Below are positions 7,355-14,833 of a stretch of DNA of 64,000 nt, in pieces. This DNA is from JAIBJN01 sp963784175 (GTDB lineage: Bacteria; Actinomycetota; Thermoleophilia; Gaiellales; Gaiellaceae), in the NCBI GenBank assembly GCA_963784175.1, contig CAWAQJ010000017.1, positions 79,919 to 143,918 on the forward strand, in the 5' to 3' direction. The position numbers were made by a program, and so were the translations under genes. Position 1 is the stretch's first letter. Each line of letters opens with the position of its first letter. Below the pieces are notes generated by a model. It did not search any database and had not been told where the DNA came from. It saw only the letters and a list, made by a program, of their open reading frames with translations.

Positions 7355-8364
7355 TAGCGCCCTCCTCCGGTCGCCTCGAGCAGGTACTCGACGAGCCCGT
7401 CGAGCTGCGGTTCAGTGAAGACTTCTCCGAAATTGTCCGGCATCGCGTCCTCGTAACCCTCCGCGATGCTAGCGCTCGGGTCGACGATCGACTCCATGAC
7501 GAAGTCGGCGTCGGCGCCCTGGAGGACCTCGTCGAGATTCGGGCCGACCTCCCCGGTCGTGCCCGCATCGGCGAGCGTGTGGCACGAGCCGCACTGCTGG
7601 GTGAAGAGCGCCTTGCCCTGCACTGACCCGCCCTCGCGGGCGAGCCGCTGCTGCTCCTCGACCCACGCCTCGAAGTCGGGCATGGAGAGGACGCGCGCCT
7701 GCGAGCGCATGACGGCGTGCCCGAGCCCGCAGAGCTCGGTGCAGATGACGTCGTACTCGCCGATCTCCGTCGGCTCGACGACCGTCCGCGTCGTGACTCC
7801 CTGGACCGCGTCCTGCTTCATCCGCCATTCAGGTACCCAGAACGAGTGGATCACGTCCTTCGAGGTGATCAGGAACTCCACGGCCTGGTCGACGGGGACC
7901 ACGAGCTCGCCGGTCGTGAGCGGGCGGCCGCCCTCGACCTCGATGTCCGGATACGTGAACGTCCAGGCGAACTGCTCGCCCGTCACCTCGACCACCCGGT
8001 GATCCGAGGGCAGGTCTTCGGACTGCGCGAGCGCGACGCCCGAGTAGATCGCGATGAACGTGACGAGAATCGTGGGGACCAGCGTCCAGACGATCTCGAG
8101 GCCCGTGTGCCCGTGGATCGGGCTCCCGTCGTCCATGTCTCCGGGCGGCGCCCTGAACTTGTAGACCGCGTAGGACGTCACACCGGCGACGAGCGCGAAG
8201 ATGACGACGCAGATGATCGTCACGACCCAGTAGACGGAGTCGATGATCCCCGCCTGCTTGGAGGCAGCGTCAGGCAGCCAGGGTATGAAAACCGCGACGA
8301 CCGCCAGGGCAGCGCCGACGGCCACCCCGACCAGCGTCATCTGGATGATCGAGCGCTTTCGCAC
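7354..8364 (-). CDS. ctaC: Cytochrome c oxidase subunit II with fused cytochrome c (caa3-type)
   Basis: A 336-residue protein with an N-terminal signal/anchor helix, a second helix (about 45-65), a cupredoxin domain and a C-terminal cytochrome c domain. The CuA site is complete: CTELCGLGHAVM supplies the two Cys, His and Met ligands, with the first His in VIHSFWVPE. The c-type heme is bound by CGSCH about 50 residues later. CuA accepts electrons from cytochrome c (here covalently attached) and passes them to heme a in subunit I. It is the first gene of the minus-strand operon. Its heme segment closely resembles the free cytochrome c at 2663-3097. Confidence 0.95.
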   Translation of the reverse strand: MRKRSIIQMTLVGVAVGAALAVVAVFIPWLPDAASKQAGIIDSVYWVVTIICVVIFALVAGVTSYAVYKFRAPPGDMDDGSPIHGHTGLEIVWTLVPTILVTFIAIYSGVALAQSEDLPSDHRVVEVTGEQFAWTFTYPDIEVEGGRPLTTGELVVPVDQAVEFLITSKDVIHSFWVPEWRMKQDAVQGVTTRTVVEPTEIGEYDVICTELCGLGHAVMRSQARVLSMPDFEAWVEEQQRLAREGGSVQGKALFTQQCGSCHTLADAGTTGEVGPNLDEVLQGADADFVMESIVDPSASIAEGYEDAMPDNFGEVFTEPQLDGLVEYLLEATGGGR

Positions 8365-8466
8365 GTAGCAAGCAGGGTCTCGCGGCCCGGGAGAACCCTA
8401 ACGCACCGTATCCCTGCTTGAGGCTCGACCGTTCTCCTTCTGAACCCCGAAGGAGGCACATCGAGC

Positions 8467-8697
8467 ATGGGTATCGGCGCAAGCATCTTCCTCGTTGCCG
8501 TCGGCGCGATTCTCGCGTTCGCAGTGACGGCAGACGTTCAGGGCATCGACATCGCAACCGTCGGCTGGATCCTGATGATCGTGGGCATCGTGGGCTTCCT
8601 GCTCTCGCTCGTCTTCTGGTCGACGTGGGGCGGCGTCGGGACCTGGCGACGCGAGACGATCGTTCACCAGGATCCGTACAACCGGCCTCCCTACTAG
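8467..8697 (+). CDS. DUF6458-type small membrane protein
   Basis: A 76-residue protein with two transmembrane helices (about 3-22 and 31-50) joined by a short loop (TADVQGIDIATVG), and a polar tail ending in DPYNRPPY. The MGIGASIFLVAVGAIL start and overall form match the actinobacterial DUF6458 family, whose function is unknown. GAAGGAGG lies 11-14 nt upstream of the ATG. It is divergent from ctaC and followed by a strong hairpin, so it is probably transcribed alone. Confidence 0.85.
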   Translation: MGIGASIFLVAVGAILAFAVTADVQGIDIATVGWILMIVGIVGFLLSLVFWSTWGGVGTWRRETIVHQDPYNRPPY

Positions 8698-8720
8698 AGG
8701 CCCCTCGCTTCCTCCTCCCT

Positions 8721-8752
8721 GCCGAGGGGCGGGCTTCGGTCCGCCCCTCGGC
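8721..8752 (+). terminator. Hairpin after the DUF6458 gene
   Basis: GCCGAGGGGCGG pairs perfectly with CCGCCCCTCGGC around a cTTCGg-type loop, 23 nt after the stop codon. There is no clear T-run after it, so it may act as a terminator or an mRNA 3' stabiliser. A second short GGGCGCC/GGCGCCC hairpin follows at 8778-8797. Confidence 0.6.
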
Positions 8753-8812
8753 GTCTCCGAGCTCCAGGACGTCAAAGCGGGCGCCGTTCGGCGCCCGTCG
8801 TGTCGGACCATG

Positions 8813-8852
8813 AAAAAGGGCGCCGCGCGCTCGAAGCGAGTGCGCGGCGCCC
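8813..8852 (-). terminator. Rho-independent terminator of the 21-aa gene
   Basis: Read on the minus strand, a 16-bp GC-rich stem (8818-8833 with 8837-8852, one G-T pair) with a 3-nt loop is followed directly by TTTTT (complement of 8813-8817). It starts 11 nt beyond the stop codon of the micropeptide gene at 8864-8929. This is the most canonical terminator in the window. Confidence 0.85.
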
Positions 8853-8863
8853 GGCTCCCGAGC

Positions 8864-8929
8864 CTAGAAGATCAGGATCAGGATGATGATGACGAGAATG
8901 AGGGCCAGAAGGCCGCCGCCGATATACAT
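8864..8929 (-). CDS. 21-residue hydrophobic membrane micropeptide
   Basis: ATG at 8929-8927 to TAG at 8866-8864 gives 21 codons: Met-Tyr-Ile, three Gly, then an unbroken run of Leu/Ile/Val/Ala ending in Phe. It is a single transmembrane helix with almost nothing outside it. It has an exact AGGAGGAG ribosome site 3 nt upstream of the ATG and a canonical terminator just downstream. Those two signals are the main evidence that so short a frame is a real gene. The mRNA would start between about 8940 and the repeat copy at 9003. Function is unknown; such peptides often bind or tune larger membrane proteins. Confidence 0.7.
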   Translation of the reverse strand: MYIGGGLLALILVIIILILIF

Positions 8930-9002
8930 GCTCTCCTCCTAGTTGGTTCGCGGTCTTAACGGAGGAAGCGCGGAAAGAGTTTCGGGCTCGCGCCGAACGG
9001 CA

Positions 9003-9164
9003 CTAGGAGGGTTTGGCGGAACGGTGCTCGCTGCCGGGGTGCGATGGTCGTTCCGAGGCAAGGACGCAGGGAGCGTTCGTACCTGGAAGGTACGGGCGCG
9101 ACTGAGGACGCGGCATCGGGGCGAGCAGCGCCGGCAGCACCGCCGCCGTTTCGTCAAGCCCTCC
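9003..9164. repeat. Structured dispersed repeat, copy 2 (~162 nt)
   Basis: Same element and orientation as 3094-3260. The left part (CTAGGAGGGTTTGGCGGAAC onward) is identical for about 29 bases and nearly so to position 85. The left end pairs with the right end CCGTTTCGTCAAGCCCTCC, using G-T pairs where copy 1 has Watson-Crick pairs and the reverse. The internal stem is CGTACCT/AGGTACG (9078-9084, 9088-9094) with a GGA loop. Relative to copy 1 a G:C pair has become C:G. The right end stops 3 nt from the stop codon of the SDR gene. Confidence 0.8.
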
Positions 9165-9167
9165 AAA

Positions 9168-9944
9168 TCAGTTGTGGAGGACGCGGCCTTCCATGCCGCC
9201 CGCCACGACCACGACCTGCCCCGTGACGTGCCCGGAGAGCTCGTCGGAGGCGAGCACGACGATCTGGCGCGCGACGTCCTCGGGCTGCGCGACCTTCCGG
9301 AGCGCCATCGTCCGCGTCGCCCTGTCGATGACGCTCGGGTCGTCGAGCGTGGAGCGCGTCATGGGCGAGATCGTCCAGCCCGGGCAGACCGCGTTGACGC
9401 GTCCGCCGGGGGCGACCCGCACGACCTCGTTCTTGAGGCTGAGGAGGAGCCCCCTCACGATCGCGGACTTGGCCGAGGCGTAGTCGGCGTGGCCGGCCTC
9501 GCCGTAGATCCCGGCCGTCGAGCCCACCAGCACGAGGCTTCCTCCGCCGGCGCGCTCCACCTCGCGCAGGAACCCGCGCGCGGTGAGGAACGTGGCGGTG
9601 AGGTTGGCCGCGAGCGTCTCCTGCCACCGGTCGAGCGACAGCTCCCACAGCGGCACGTCCTCCTCGGGCCAGACGCCGGCGACGGCGGCGCAGACGTCGA
9701 GGCCGCCGAGCTGCTCTCGAGCCTCGGCGAAAAGCCGGTCTGCGTCGTCCTCACGCCGCAGGTCTGCCTGGAGCAGCACCGAGCCCTCGCAGTCGGCCGC
9801 GACCGCCTCGGCCCGCTCACGGCCCTGGTGGAAGTGCACGCCGACGCGGCAGCCCTCGGCTGCGAACGCGCGTGCGCAGGCAGCGCCGATCCCGCCGGAC
9901 GCCCCGGTTACGAGCACGCGCTTGCCTGCCAGCCCCGTCTCCAC
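9168..9944 (-). CDS. Short-chain dehydrogenase/reductase (FabG-like)
   Basis: A 258-residue classical SDR. The NAD(P)-binding motif TGASGGIG is near residues 13-20, NNA is replaced by AAVAGVWPE, the catalytic Ser lies in VGSTAGIYG, and YASAK supplies the Tyr and Lys. The CPGWTISPMTR segment follows. The fold is that of 3-oxoacyl-ACP reductases and related alcohol/ketone dehydrogenases; the substrate is not evident. It starts at GTG. The C-terminal GQVVVVAGGMEGRVLHN resembles the usual SDR end. No neighbouring pathway genes help: downstream lies only the structured repeat. Confidence 0.88.
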   Translation of the reverse strand: METGLAGKRVLVTGASGGIGAACARAFAAEGCRVGVHFHQGRERAEAVAADCEGSVLLQADLRREDDADRLFAEAREQLGGLDVCAAVAGVWPEEDVPLWELSLDRWQETLAANLTATFLTARGFLREVERAGGGSLVLVGSTAGIYGEAGHADYASAKSAIVRGLLLSLKNEVVRVAPGGRVNAVCPGWTISPMTRSTLDDPSVIDRATRTMALRKVAQPEDVARQIVVLASDELSGHVTGQVVVVAGGMEGRVLHN

Positions 9945-10100
9945 CGAAGGGAAATGTTTTCACCTCGGGCGAGAAAACTCGACCGGCAGCTGTCGTCGGG
10001 TCGCCTAGAGGCGTCTCAGCGAGTGTCACCGCGCCGCGGCTCGGCCCACGGGAATCGGGCGAGACACCGTGGGTCGAGCCGTAGCGCGGCCTGGGCGGAG

Positions 10101-10214
10101 CTACGAGCGCCGCCACTCGAGACGCTTGCGCTCGTCGACGCGGGAATCCGCACCGAAGAGGACGGCAAGAGGCCCGACTAGCAGGAGAAAGAGGAGGATG
10201 AGGGCGATTTCCAT
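10101..10214 (-). CDS. 37-residue single-helix membrane protein divergent from LysR
   Basis: ATG at 10214-10212 to TAG at 10103-10101. The product is one hydrophobic helix (MEIALILLFLLLVGPLAVLF) followed by the polar motif GADSRVDERKR and LEWRRS. Short proteins with a helix and a DSRVDERxR tail are, from memory, frequent unnamed genes in high-GC actinobacteria. The upstream AGAAAGAGGAGG-type purine run is inside the coding region, so the start itself has no strong ribosome site. It shares a 59-nt intergenic region with the LysR gene, a common layout for a regulator and its target. Confidence 0.6.
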   Translation of the reverse strand: MEIALILLFLLLVGPLAVLFGADSRVDERKRLEWRRS

Positions 10215-10239
10215 ACCCTCAGCATCGGCCCGCTGGTCG

Positions 10240-10260
10240 ATTAGCACAAGTCAAGTTATG
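10240..10260. promoter_or_regulatory. Candidate LysR operator in divergent promoter
   Basis: ATTAGCACAAGTCAAGTTAT (10240-10259) is an AT-rich, partly palindromic T-N11-A-type element between the 37-aa gene and the LysR gene. It begins 26 nt upstream of the 37-aa gene ATG and ends 15 nt upstream of the LysR ATG. The AGCACA core also occurs next to the start of the second LysR gene (14763-14775). Confidence 0.4.
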
Positions 10261-10273
10261 ATTCATTTCGATT

Positions 10274-11224
10274 ATGCGGTCTGATGGATGGCTCGGGGTG
10301 GAATTGCGGCATCTCGCCGCGCTTCAGGCGGTCGCCGAGGAGGGCTCGTTCGGCCGGGCCGCGGAGCGCCTCGGCTACACCCAGTCCGCGGTCAGCCAGC
10401 AGATCCAGGCGCTCGAGCGGGTGGTCGGGCAGCGGCTCGTCGAGCGGCCGGGCGGACCGCGCCGCGTCTCGCTCACCGAGGCGGGCGAGCTCCTCCTGCG
10501 CCACGCAGCCGGCATCGTCGCGCGCCTTCAGGCGGCCCAGGCCGATCTCGCCGCCTTCACCGAGGGGTCGGTCGGCACCCTGCGCGTCGGCACGTTCCAG
10601 AGCGTCGGCGCCCGCGTCCTGCCGCGGTTGCTACGGACCTTCACCGAGACGTGGCCGGACGTTTCCATCCAGCTCACCGAGGCCGCCGACGACGGCGCGC
10701 TGCTCGACGCGGTCGAGCGGGGCGAGCTCGACTTCACGTTCGTGATGCTCCCGGCCGAGGAGGGCCCGTTCGAGAGCTTCGAGCTCATGCGCGACCCCTA
10801 CGTCGTCGTCCTGCCCACAGACTCGCCGCTCGCCACGCGTCCGAAGCCCCCTTCGCTGCGCGAGGTGGCGGCGATGCCGCTGATCGGCAACCGCCAGTGC
10901 CGCAGCGTCCACCAGATCGAGAACCGCTTCCGAGACGCCGGCCTCGAGCCGCGGATCGTCTTCCGCTCCGACGACAACGGCACGATCCAGGAGCTCGTCG
11001 CGGCCGGCGTCGGCGCCGCGCTCGTCCCGCTGCTCACGGTCGACCCGGCCCACGAGGGGACCGTCGTCATCGGGCTCGAGAGCGTGCCGCCCCGCCGCAT
11101 CGGCCTCGCCTGGCACCGCGACCGCTACCGCTCGCCGGCGGCACGGGCCTTCGTCGACCTCGCCGCGGAGGTGTGCGCCCGCGTCGAAGCCGACCTGATG
11201 GGCGAAGCCTCCGCAGCGGCCTAG
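10274..11224 (+). CDS. LysR-family transcriptional regulator
   Basis: A 316-residue LTTR. The N-terminal winged helix-turn-helix reads ELRHLAALQAVAEEGSFGRA then YTQSAVSQQIQALER, followed by a linker helix and a two-lobed effector domain starting near TLRVGTFQSVGARVLP. The effector is unknown. ATG at 10274 is used; GTG at 10298 would start right at the HTH and is possible. The gene is divergent from the 37-aa gene. Its TAG overlaps the convergent anti-sigma-like gene's stop in a shared CTAG at 11221-11224. Confidence 0.9.
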   Translation: MRSDGWLGVELRHLAALQAVAEEGSFGRAAERLGYTQSAVSQQIQALERVVGQRLVERPGGPRRVSLTEAGELLLRHAAGIVARLQAAQADLAAFTEGSVGTLRVGTFQSVGARVLPRLLRTFTETWPDVSIQLTEAADDGALLDAVERGELDFTFVMLPAEEGPFESFELMRDPYVVVLPTDSPLATRPKPPSLREVAAMPLIGNRQCRSVHQIENRFRDAGLEPRIVFRSDDNGTIQELVAAGVGAALVPLLTVDPAHEGTVVIGLESVPPRRIGLAWHRDRYRSPAARAFVDLAAEVCARVEADLMGEASAAA

Positions 11225-11997
11225 GGCTGCTCGAGCGACTCGGCGATCTCGATCGCGCGCTCGCGGTCGATCTCGCCCTCGATGCGCACGAGCTTCGTCC
11301 CGTGCTCGACGAGGAGCGTGTTGCCCGCGAGCCTGCCCATGTCCTCGCCCATCTCGCCCGTGTCCGTCCTGAAGACGACGAAATGCGGGCCGCCCTCGAG
11401 CCAGAGCGCGCGGTTCCCGTCGATCGTGAGGCGTTCGACGGACGTCCCGACATCGACCATCTTGTCGAGGTACCGCGTGTCGATGGCGCCGTCGAACTCC
11501 GTCACGAGGATTCCGACACCGGTGTATTGCGAGCGCGGCACGCCGTCCCCGGGCCCGTAGACGAGCGTCAGGCGAAGGCCGTAGGGCTCCTCCGCCGCGT
11601 AGGCGCCGTCGGGCTGTCCCAGCGCGGTGGGCACGAGCACGCCCGGCGACGTCACCCACGGACTGTCGTCCTGGATGGGAAGCGCGTCCCCCAGGAGAAG
11701 CTCAGGCGGCGCCGGATCGGGCGTCGGAACGGTCGGGAGCGACTCCACCCGCTGCACGGTCGCACCGCGGAGCCCGAAGAATTCGAGCACAGCCGTGCGC
11801 GCCGGGGGGACGGCCATGACCGCACCGACCGCCACGGCGAGGACCGCAAAGGCCAACACGAGCGCCCGGCGGCTGGGGCGCCGGCGCTGAGGGCGCGTGT
11901 CGGCGAGGCGCCGCTGCACCGCCTCGGAGACGTCGGGCGCCTCGGGGAAGGCCAGTCCGTCGCCCAGCAGGCGGAGGGAGCGCTCGAGCTCGGTCAT
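11221..11997 (-). CDS. Membrane anti-sigma-factor-like protein
   Basis: A 258-residue protein with a cytoplasmic N-terminus of about 45 residues, one transmembrane helix (ALVLAFAVLAVAVGAVMAV) and an extracytoplasmic beta-rich domain. The start overlaps the stop of an ECF sigma factor gene (ATGA), the standard sigma/anti-sigma layout. The N-terminus lacks an obvious HxxxCxxC zinc motif. The extracytoplasmic part resembles DUF4367-type domains. It probably holds the sigma factor at the membrane until a signal outside releases it; that role comes from position and topology. Confidence 0.7.
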   Translation of the reverse strand: MTELERSLRLLGDGLAFPEAPDVSEAVQRRLADTRPQRRRPSRRALVLAFAVLAVAVGAVMAVPPARTAVLEFFGLRGATVQRVESLPTVPTPDPAPPELLLGDALPIQDDSPWVTSPGVLVPTALGQPDGAYAAEEPYGLRLTLVYGPGDGVPRSQYTGVGILVTEFDGAIDTRYLDKMVDVGTSVERLTIDGNRALWLEGGPHFVVFRTDTGEMGEDMGRLAGNTLLVEHGTKLVRIEGEIDRERAIEIAESLEQP

Positions 11998-12551
11998 CGC
12001 TCCACCTCCATCCGCTCGCGGAGGCGGTCGAGCGCCCGCGACGTCCGGGACTTCACGGTGCCGCGCCGCCAGCCGAGGGTCGCCGCGGTCTCCTCCTCGG
12101 AGAGCCCGAGGAAGTACCGGCAGCCGATCACCAGGCGATCGTCCTCACGCAGGTCGTTCACGGCAGCCAGCAGCTCCTCGCGCATCTCGGCGTCCAGGAG
12201 GGCCGCCTCGGGGGACGGGACCGCGCCCCCCGAGAGCGGATCCTCGGCCGCGCGCAGCGCAAGCCGTTCGCGCCGGCCGGCCGATCTGCGGCGATTGCGC
12301 GCCTCGTTGGCCACGATGGAGAGCAGCCAGGGCCGGAACGGCGCTCCCTGGCGGAAGCGGCCGAGTGCGCGATAGGCCTTGACGAAGGCCTCCTGCACGG
12401 CGTCCTCGGCATCGGCTGCGGAGCCGGTGATGAGGTACGCGGTGCGAAACGCGATCGTTTGGTGCTCGTCCACGAGCGTGCCGTACGCACGCGTGTCTCC
12501 TTGCTTCGCCTGCGCGACTCGGTCGTCCTCCGCCAGTGGCCGGTCCCCCAC
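11994..12551 (-). CDS. ECF-type RNA polymerase sigma factor
   Basis: A 185-residue group 4 sigma factor. Region 2 reads AYLITGSAADAEDAVQEAFVKAYRAL (quoted in part here: DAEDAVQEAFVKAY), with the FRPWLLSIVANEARNRRR core-binding and -10 segment. Region 4 includes LSEEETAATLGWRRGTVKSR, the helix-turn-helix for the -35. The GTG at 12551 is used because the frame upstream of it overlaps the next gene's coding sequence. It is the upstream gene of a two-gene operon with its likely anti-sigma factor. The target regulon is not evident. Confidence 0.88.
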   Translation of the reverse strand: MGDRPLAEDDRVAQAKQGDTRAYGTLVDEHQTIAFRTAYLITGSAADAEDAVQEAFVKAYRALGRFRQGAPFRPWLLSIVANEARNRRRSAGRRERLALRAAEDPLSGGAVPSPEAALLDAEMREELLAAVNDLREDDRLVIGCRYFLGLSEEETAATLGWRRGTVKSRTSRALDRLRERMEVER

Positions 12552-12598
12552 TGCACCCGTTCTACACCGAACGAGCGGGAGGAGTTCCGGCGCCGTGC

Positions 12599-13783
12599 CT
12601 ACGAGCGCGGGACGAGCTGATAGATCGTGCCGTCCGCCGAGAGCAGATAGAGCTCGCCGTCCAGGTCCTCGGCAAAGGAGGTCAGGCTGCGCACCGTGTA
12701 CGGATGACCGCGGCGGTTGATCTCGCCGTCCATGTGCGCGACGCTCCAGATCTTGCCCGAGCAGTAGTCGCCGTAGAAGTAGCGGCCCCAGGCCTGGCGG
12801 CGGACAGCGGCGCCCCGGTAGACGTAGCCTCCCGTGACCGAACAGCCGTCGTCGTGCGTGTACTCCGTGATCGGCTCGACGAGCGTCCCCGCGGGAGTCA
12901 ACGGCTTGTCCTCGAAGGGCGCGGAGCCTTCGAAGACGTCCCAGCCGAAGTTGTGGACGTCGCCGACCTGGTCGGACGCGACGAAGTCGACCTCCTCGAC
13001 GGCGTTCTGGCCGACGTCCCCGATCCAGAGGTCGCCGGTGACCCGGTCGAAGGAGAACCGCCAGGGGTTCCGCAGGCCGAAGCCGACCATCTCCCACTCC
13101 GCGCCCGGCGCGTCGACGTCCACGCGCAGGAGCTTGCCCAGCCTGCTGGAGAGATCCTGGGCACGGTTCTCGGGATCGCCGCCGTCGCCGCCGTCGCCCA
13201 TGCCCACGTAGAGAAGCCCGTCCGGCCCGAAGGCGAGCTGGCCGCCGTTGTGGTTCGCGTAGGGCTGGGGGACGTAGAGGAGCTCGCGGGTCTCGACGGG
13301 CTGAGCGCCGCCCGCGCGGTACTCCTTCACGCGCGTGTTGCCCTCGGGGTCGGTGAAGTTGACGTAGAAGAGCCGGTTCGTCTCGTAGTCGGGATGGAAC
13401 GCCATCGAGAGCAGGCCCTGCTCGCCGCCGTAGGCGATGTCCCCGACCAGATCGAGGAACGGCTCAGGCAACACGTCGCCTCCCTCGACGACGCGGATCC
13501 GGCCGATCTGCTCGACGACGTAGAGACGGCCGGGCTCGCCGGGCGCGCCCGTCGCGAACACCGGAGCTTCGAGTCCCGACGCGAATAGCCTGAGCGAGAG
13601 CGGGCCTCCGCGGCCGGGCGGACCTCCGGCCTCCGTCTCCCCGGTGTCGCTGCTAGGTGCGGGCGTCGTCTCCGTTGCGCCGGACGAGGTCGGCGGCGCG
13701 CCGTCCTGCTCGTCCGAATCGCCGCTGCACCCGGTCAGGAGCAGGAAGACGAGCACGGCGGCGACGAGGCGACCCCCCACCAT
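12599..13783 (-). CDS. PQQ-dependent sugar dehydrogenase-like lipoprotein
   Basis: A 394-residue secreted protein of the glucose/sorbosone dehydrogenase (soluble GDH, Yli-type) family. The signal peptide ends in lipobox LLTGC, followed by a Ser/Thr/Glu-rich linker. Blades of the six-bladed propeller are seen in LEAPVFATGAPGEPGRLYVV, EQGLLSMAFHPDYE, ANHNGGQLAFGPDGLLYVGM and WRFSFDRVTGDLWIGDVGQ. The GDGGDGGDP segment is a typical calcium/PQQ-site loop. The enzyme would oxidise aldoses at the cell surface if PQQ is available. Family members also act on other carbohydrates, so the substrate is open. Confidence 0.87.
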   Translation of the reverse strand: MVGGRLVAAVLVFLLLTGCSGDSDEQDGAPPTSSGATETTPAPSSDTGETEAGGPPGRGGPLSLRLFASGLEAPVFATGAPGEPGRLYVVEQIGRIRVVEGGDVLPEPFLDLVGDIAYGGEQGLLSMAFHPDYETNRLFYVNFTDPEGNTRVKEYRAGGAQPVETRELLYVPQPYANHNGGQLAFGPDGLLYVGMGDGGDGGDPENRAQDLSSRLGKLLRVDVDAPGAEWEMVGFGLRNPWRFSFDRVTGDLWIGDVGQNAVEEVDFVASDQVGDVHNFGWDVFEGSAPFEDKPLTPAGTLVEPITEYTHDDGCSVTGGYVYRGAAVRRQAWGRYFYGDYCSGKIWSVAHMDGEINRRGHPYTVRSLTSFAEDLDGELYLLSADGTIYQLVPRS

Positions 13784-13833
13784 GCCGTCAGGTTACGGAT
13801 ACGCCCCGCCGGACGAGGCGGTAACCGTTGCGG

Positions 13834-14763
13834 CTAGGAGGCGCCGGCGACGGCGGGGAACAGCGGCTCGCGGGCCGCGGTGCTCTCTCGCAGGGCCGCG
13901 AGCATCTCCGGGATGCCCGCGGAGCCGCCCTCGCCTGCGCGAAGAGCAGCGTGCACCCGACGCTTCGGCCCGAAGGCGATCGGCCGCACGGCCACGCCCG
14001 GGTTCACGCGGGTGAGCCCCATGTCCGGCGCGAAGGCGACGCCCGCGCCCGAGGCGACGAGGCTCTGCATCGCCGCGTAGTCGTCGAACTCGAAGCGAAT
14101 CCGCGGATCGAAGCCGGCAGCGCGGCAGGCGCGCTCGGTGAAGGGATGGCAGGACGAGCGCGGTGTGCTGCGGATCCAGGTTTCGTCGGCCAGGTCGAGC
14201 AGCCGCACCGCGCGCTGGCGCGCCACCGGATGCCCTGCGGGAAGCACGATGCGCATCGACTCCTCCAGGAGGGTCTCGAGCGCGATCCGCGGGTCCTCGG
14301 GCAGAGGAACGTGGTCGTACTCGAAGACGATCGCGAGGTCCAGCTCGCGCGCGCACAGGCGTGCGAGCGAGATGAGCGGATCCGACTCTGCCACGGTCAC
14401 CTCGATGTCGGGCCGGACGGCCGTGAAGCGGGCGAGCGCGTCGGGAATGATGCTGACCGCCGCCGTGGTGTTCGCGCCCACGCGCAGCTCGGGAGGCGAC
14501 CCGGCGAGCTCGCGCAGCTCCGACTCGGCGGCCGCGAGGCGCTCGAGGATCGACTCGGCATGCTCCACGAGCCGCCAGCCGGCGGGGGTGAGGCTGACGC
14601 TCCTGGGGCCGCGCTCGACCAGCGGCACACCTGCCTCCCGCTCGAGCTTCGCCACCTGCTGGGAGACGGCGGAGGGCGTGAAGCGGAGCGACTCCGCCGC
14701 GCCCGCGATCGACCCGCGCAGGGCGACCTCCCGAAGGACGCGAAGGCGGCGGACATCGAGCAT
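13834..14763 (-). CDS. LysR-family transcriptional regulator
   Basis: A 309-residue LTTR with HTH segments RLRVLREVALRGSIAGAAE and FTPSAVSQQVAKLEREAG, then an effector-binding domain from about residue 88 (ELRVGANTTAAVSIIP). I use the ATG at 14763 (MLDVRRLRV) rather than the GTG two codons upstream. A perfect TAAGC-ACA-GCTTA palindrome sits directly at the start codon, suggesting autoregulation. The gene is divergent from the FtsX-like permease and ABC ATPase (start 14834), which are its most likely targets by position. Confidence 0.88.
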   Translation of the reverse strand: MLDVRRLRVLREVALRGSIAGAAESLRFTPSAVSQQVAKLEREAGVPLVERGPRSVSLTPAGWRLVEHAESILERLAAAESELRELAGSPPELRVGANTTAAVSIIPDALARFTAVRPDIEVTVAESDPLISLARLCARELDLAIVFEYDHVPLPEDPRIALETLLEESMRIVLPAGHPVARQRAVRLLDLADETWIRSTPRSSCHPFTERACRAAGFDPRIRFEFDDYAAMQSLVASGAGVAFAPDMGLTRVNPGVAVRPIAFGPKRRVHAALRAGEGGSAGIPEMLAALRESTAAREPLFPAVAGAS

Positions 14764-14775
14764 AAGCACAGCTTA
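14763..14775. promoter_or_regulatory. Palindromic operator candidate TAAGC-ACA-GCTTA
   Basis: A perfect 5-3-5 inverted repeat abutting the LysR start codon, 58 nt before the start of the divergent ABC permease gene. Position and AT content are typical of a LysR autoregulatory site. The AGCACA core matches the element before the other LysR gene (10240-10259). Confidence 0.5.
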
Positions 14776-14833
14776 ACCAAGGACGTAGCAACATGACTGG
14801 TCGAAGCGAGCGGCTGCTGGCAGCGTTCACGGA

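Noticed and set aside
4536..7568. 1010-codon open frame on the minus strand covering most of ctaD
   Set aside because: Only its last 290 codons (tandem UspA-like gene) are real; the rest is an Arg/Pro/Asp-rich shadow of ctaD in another frame, as expected at this GC content.
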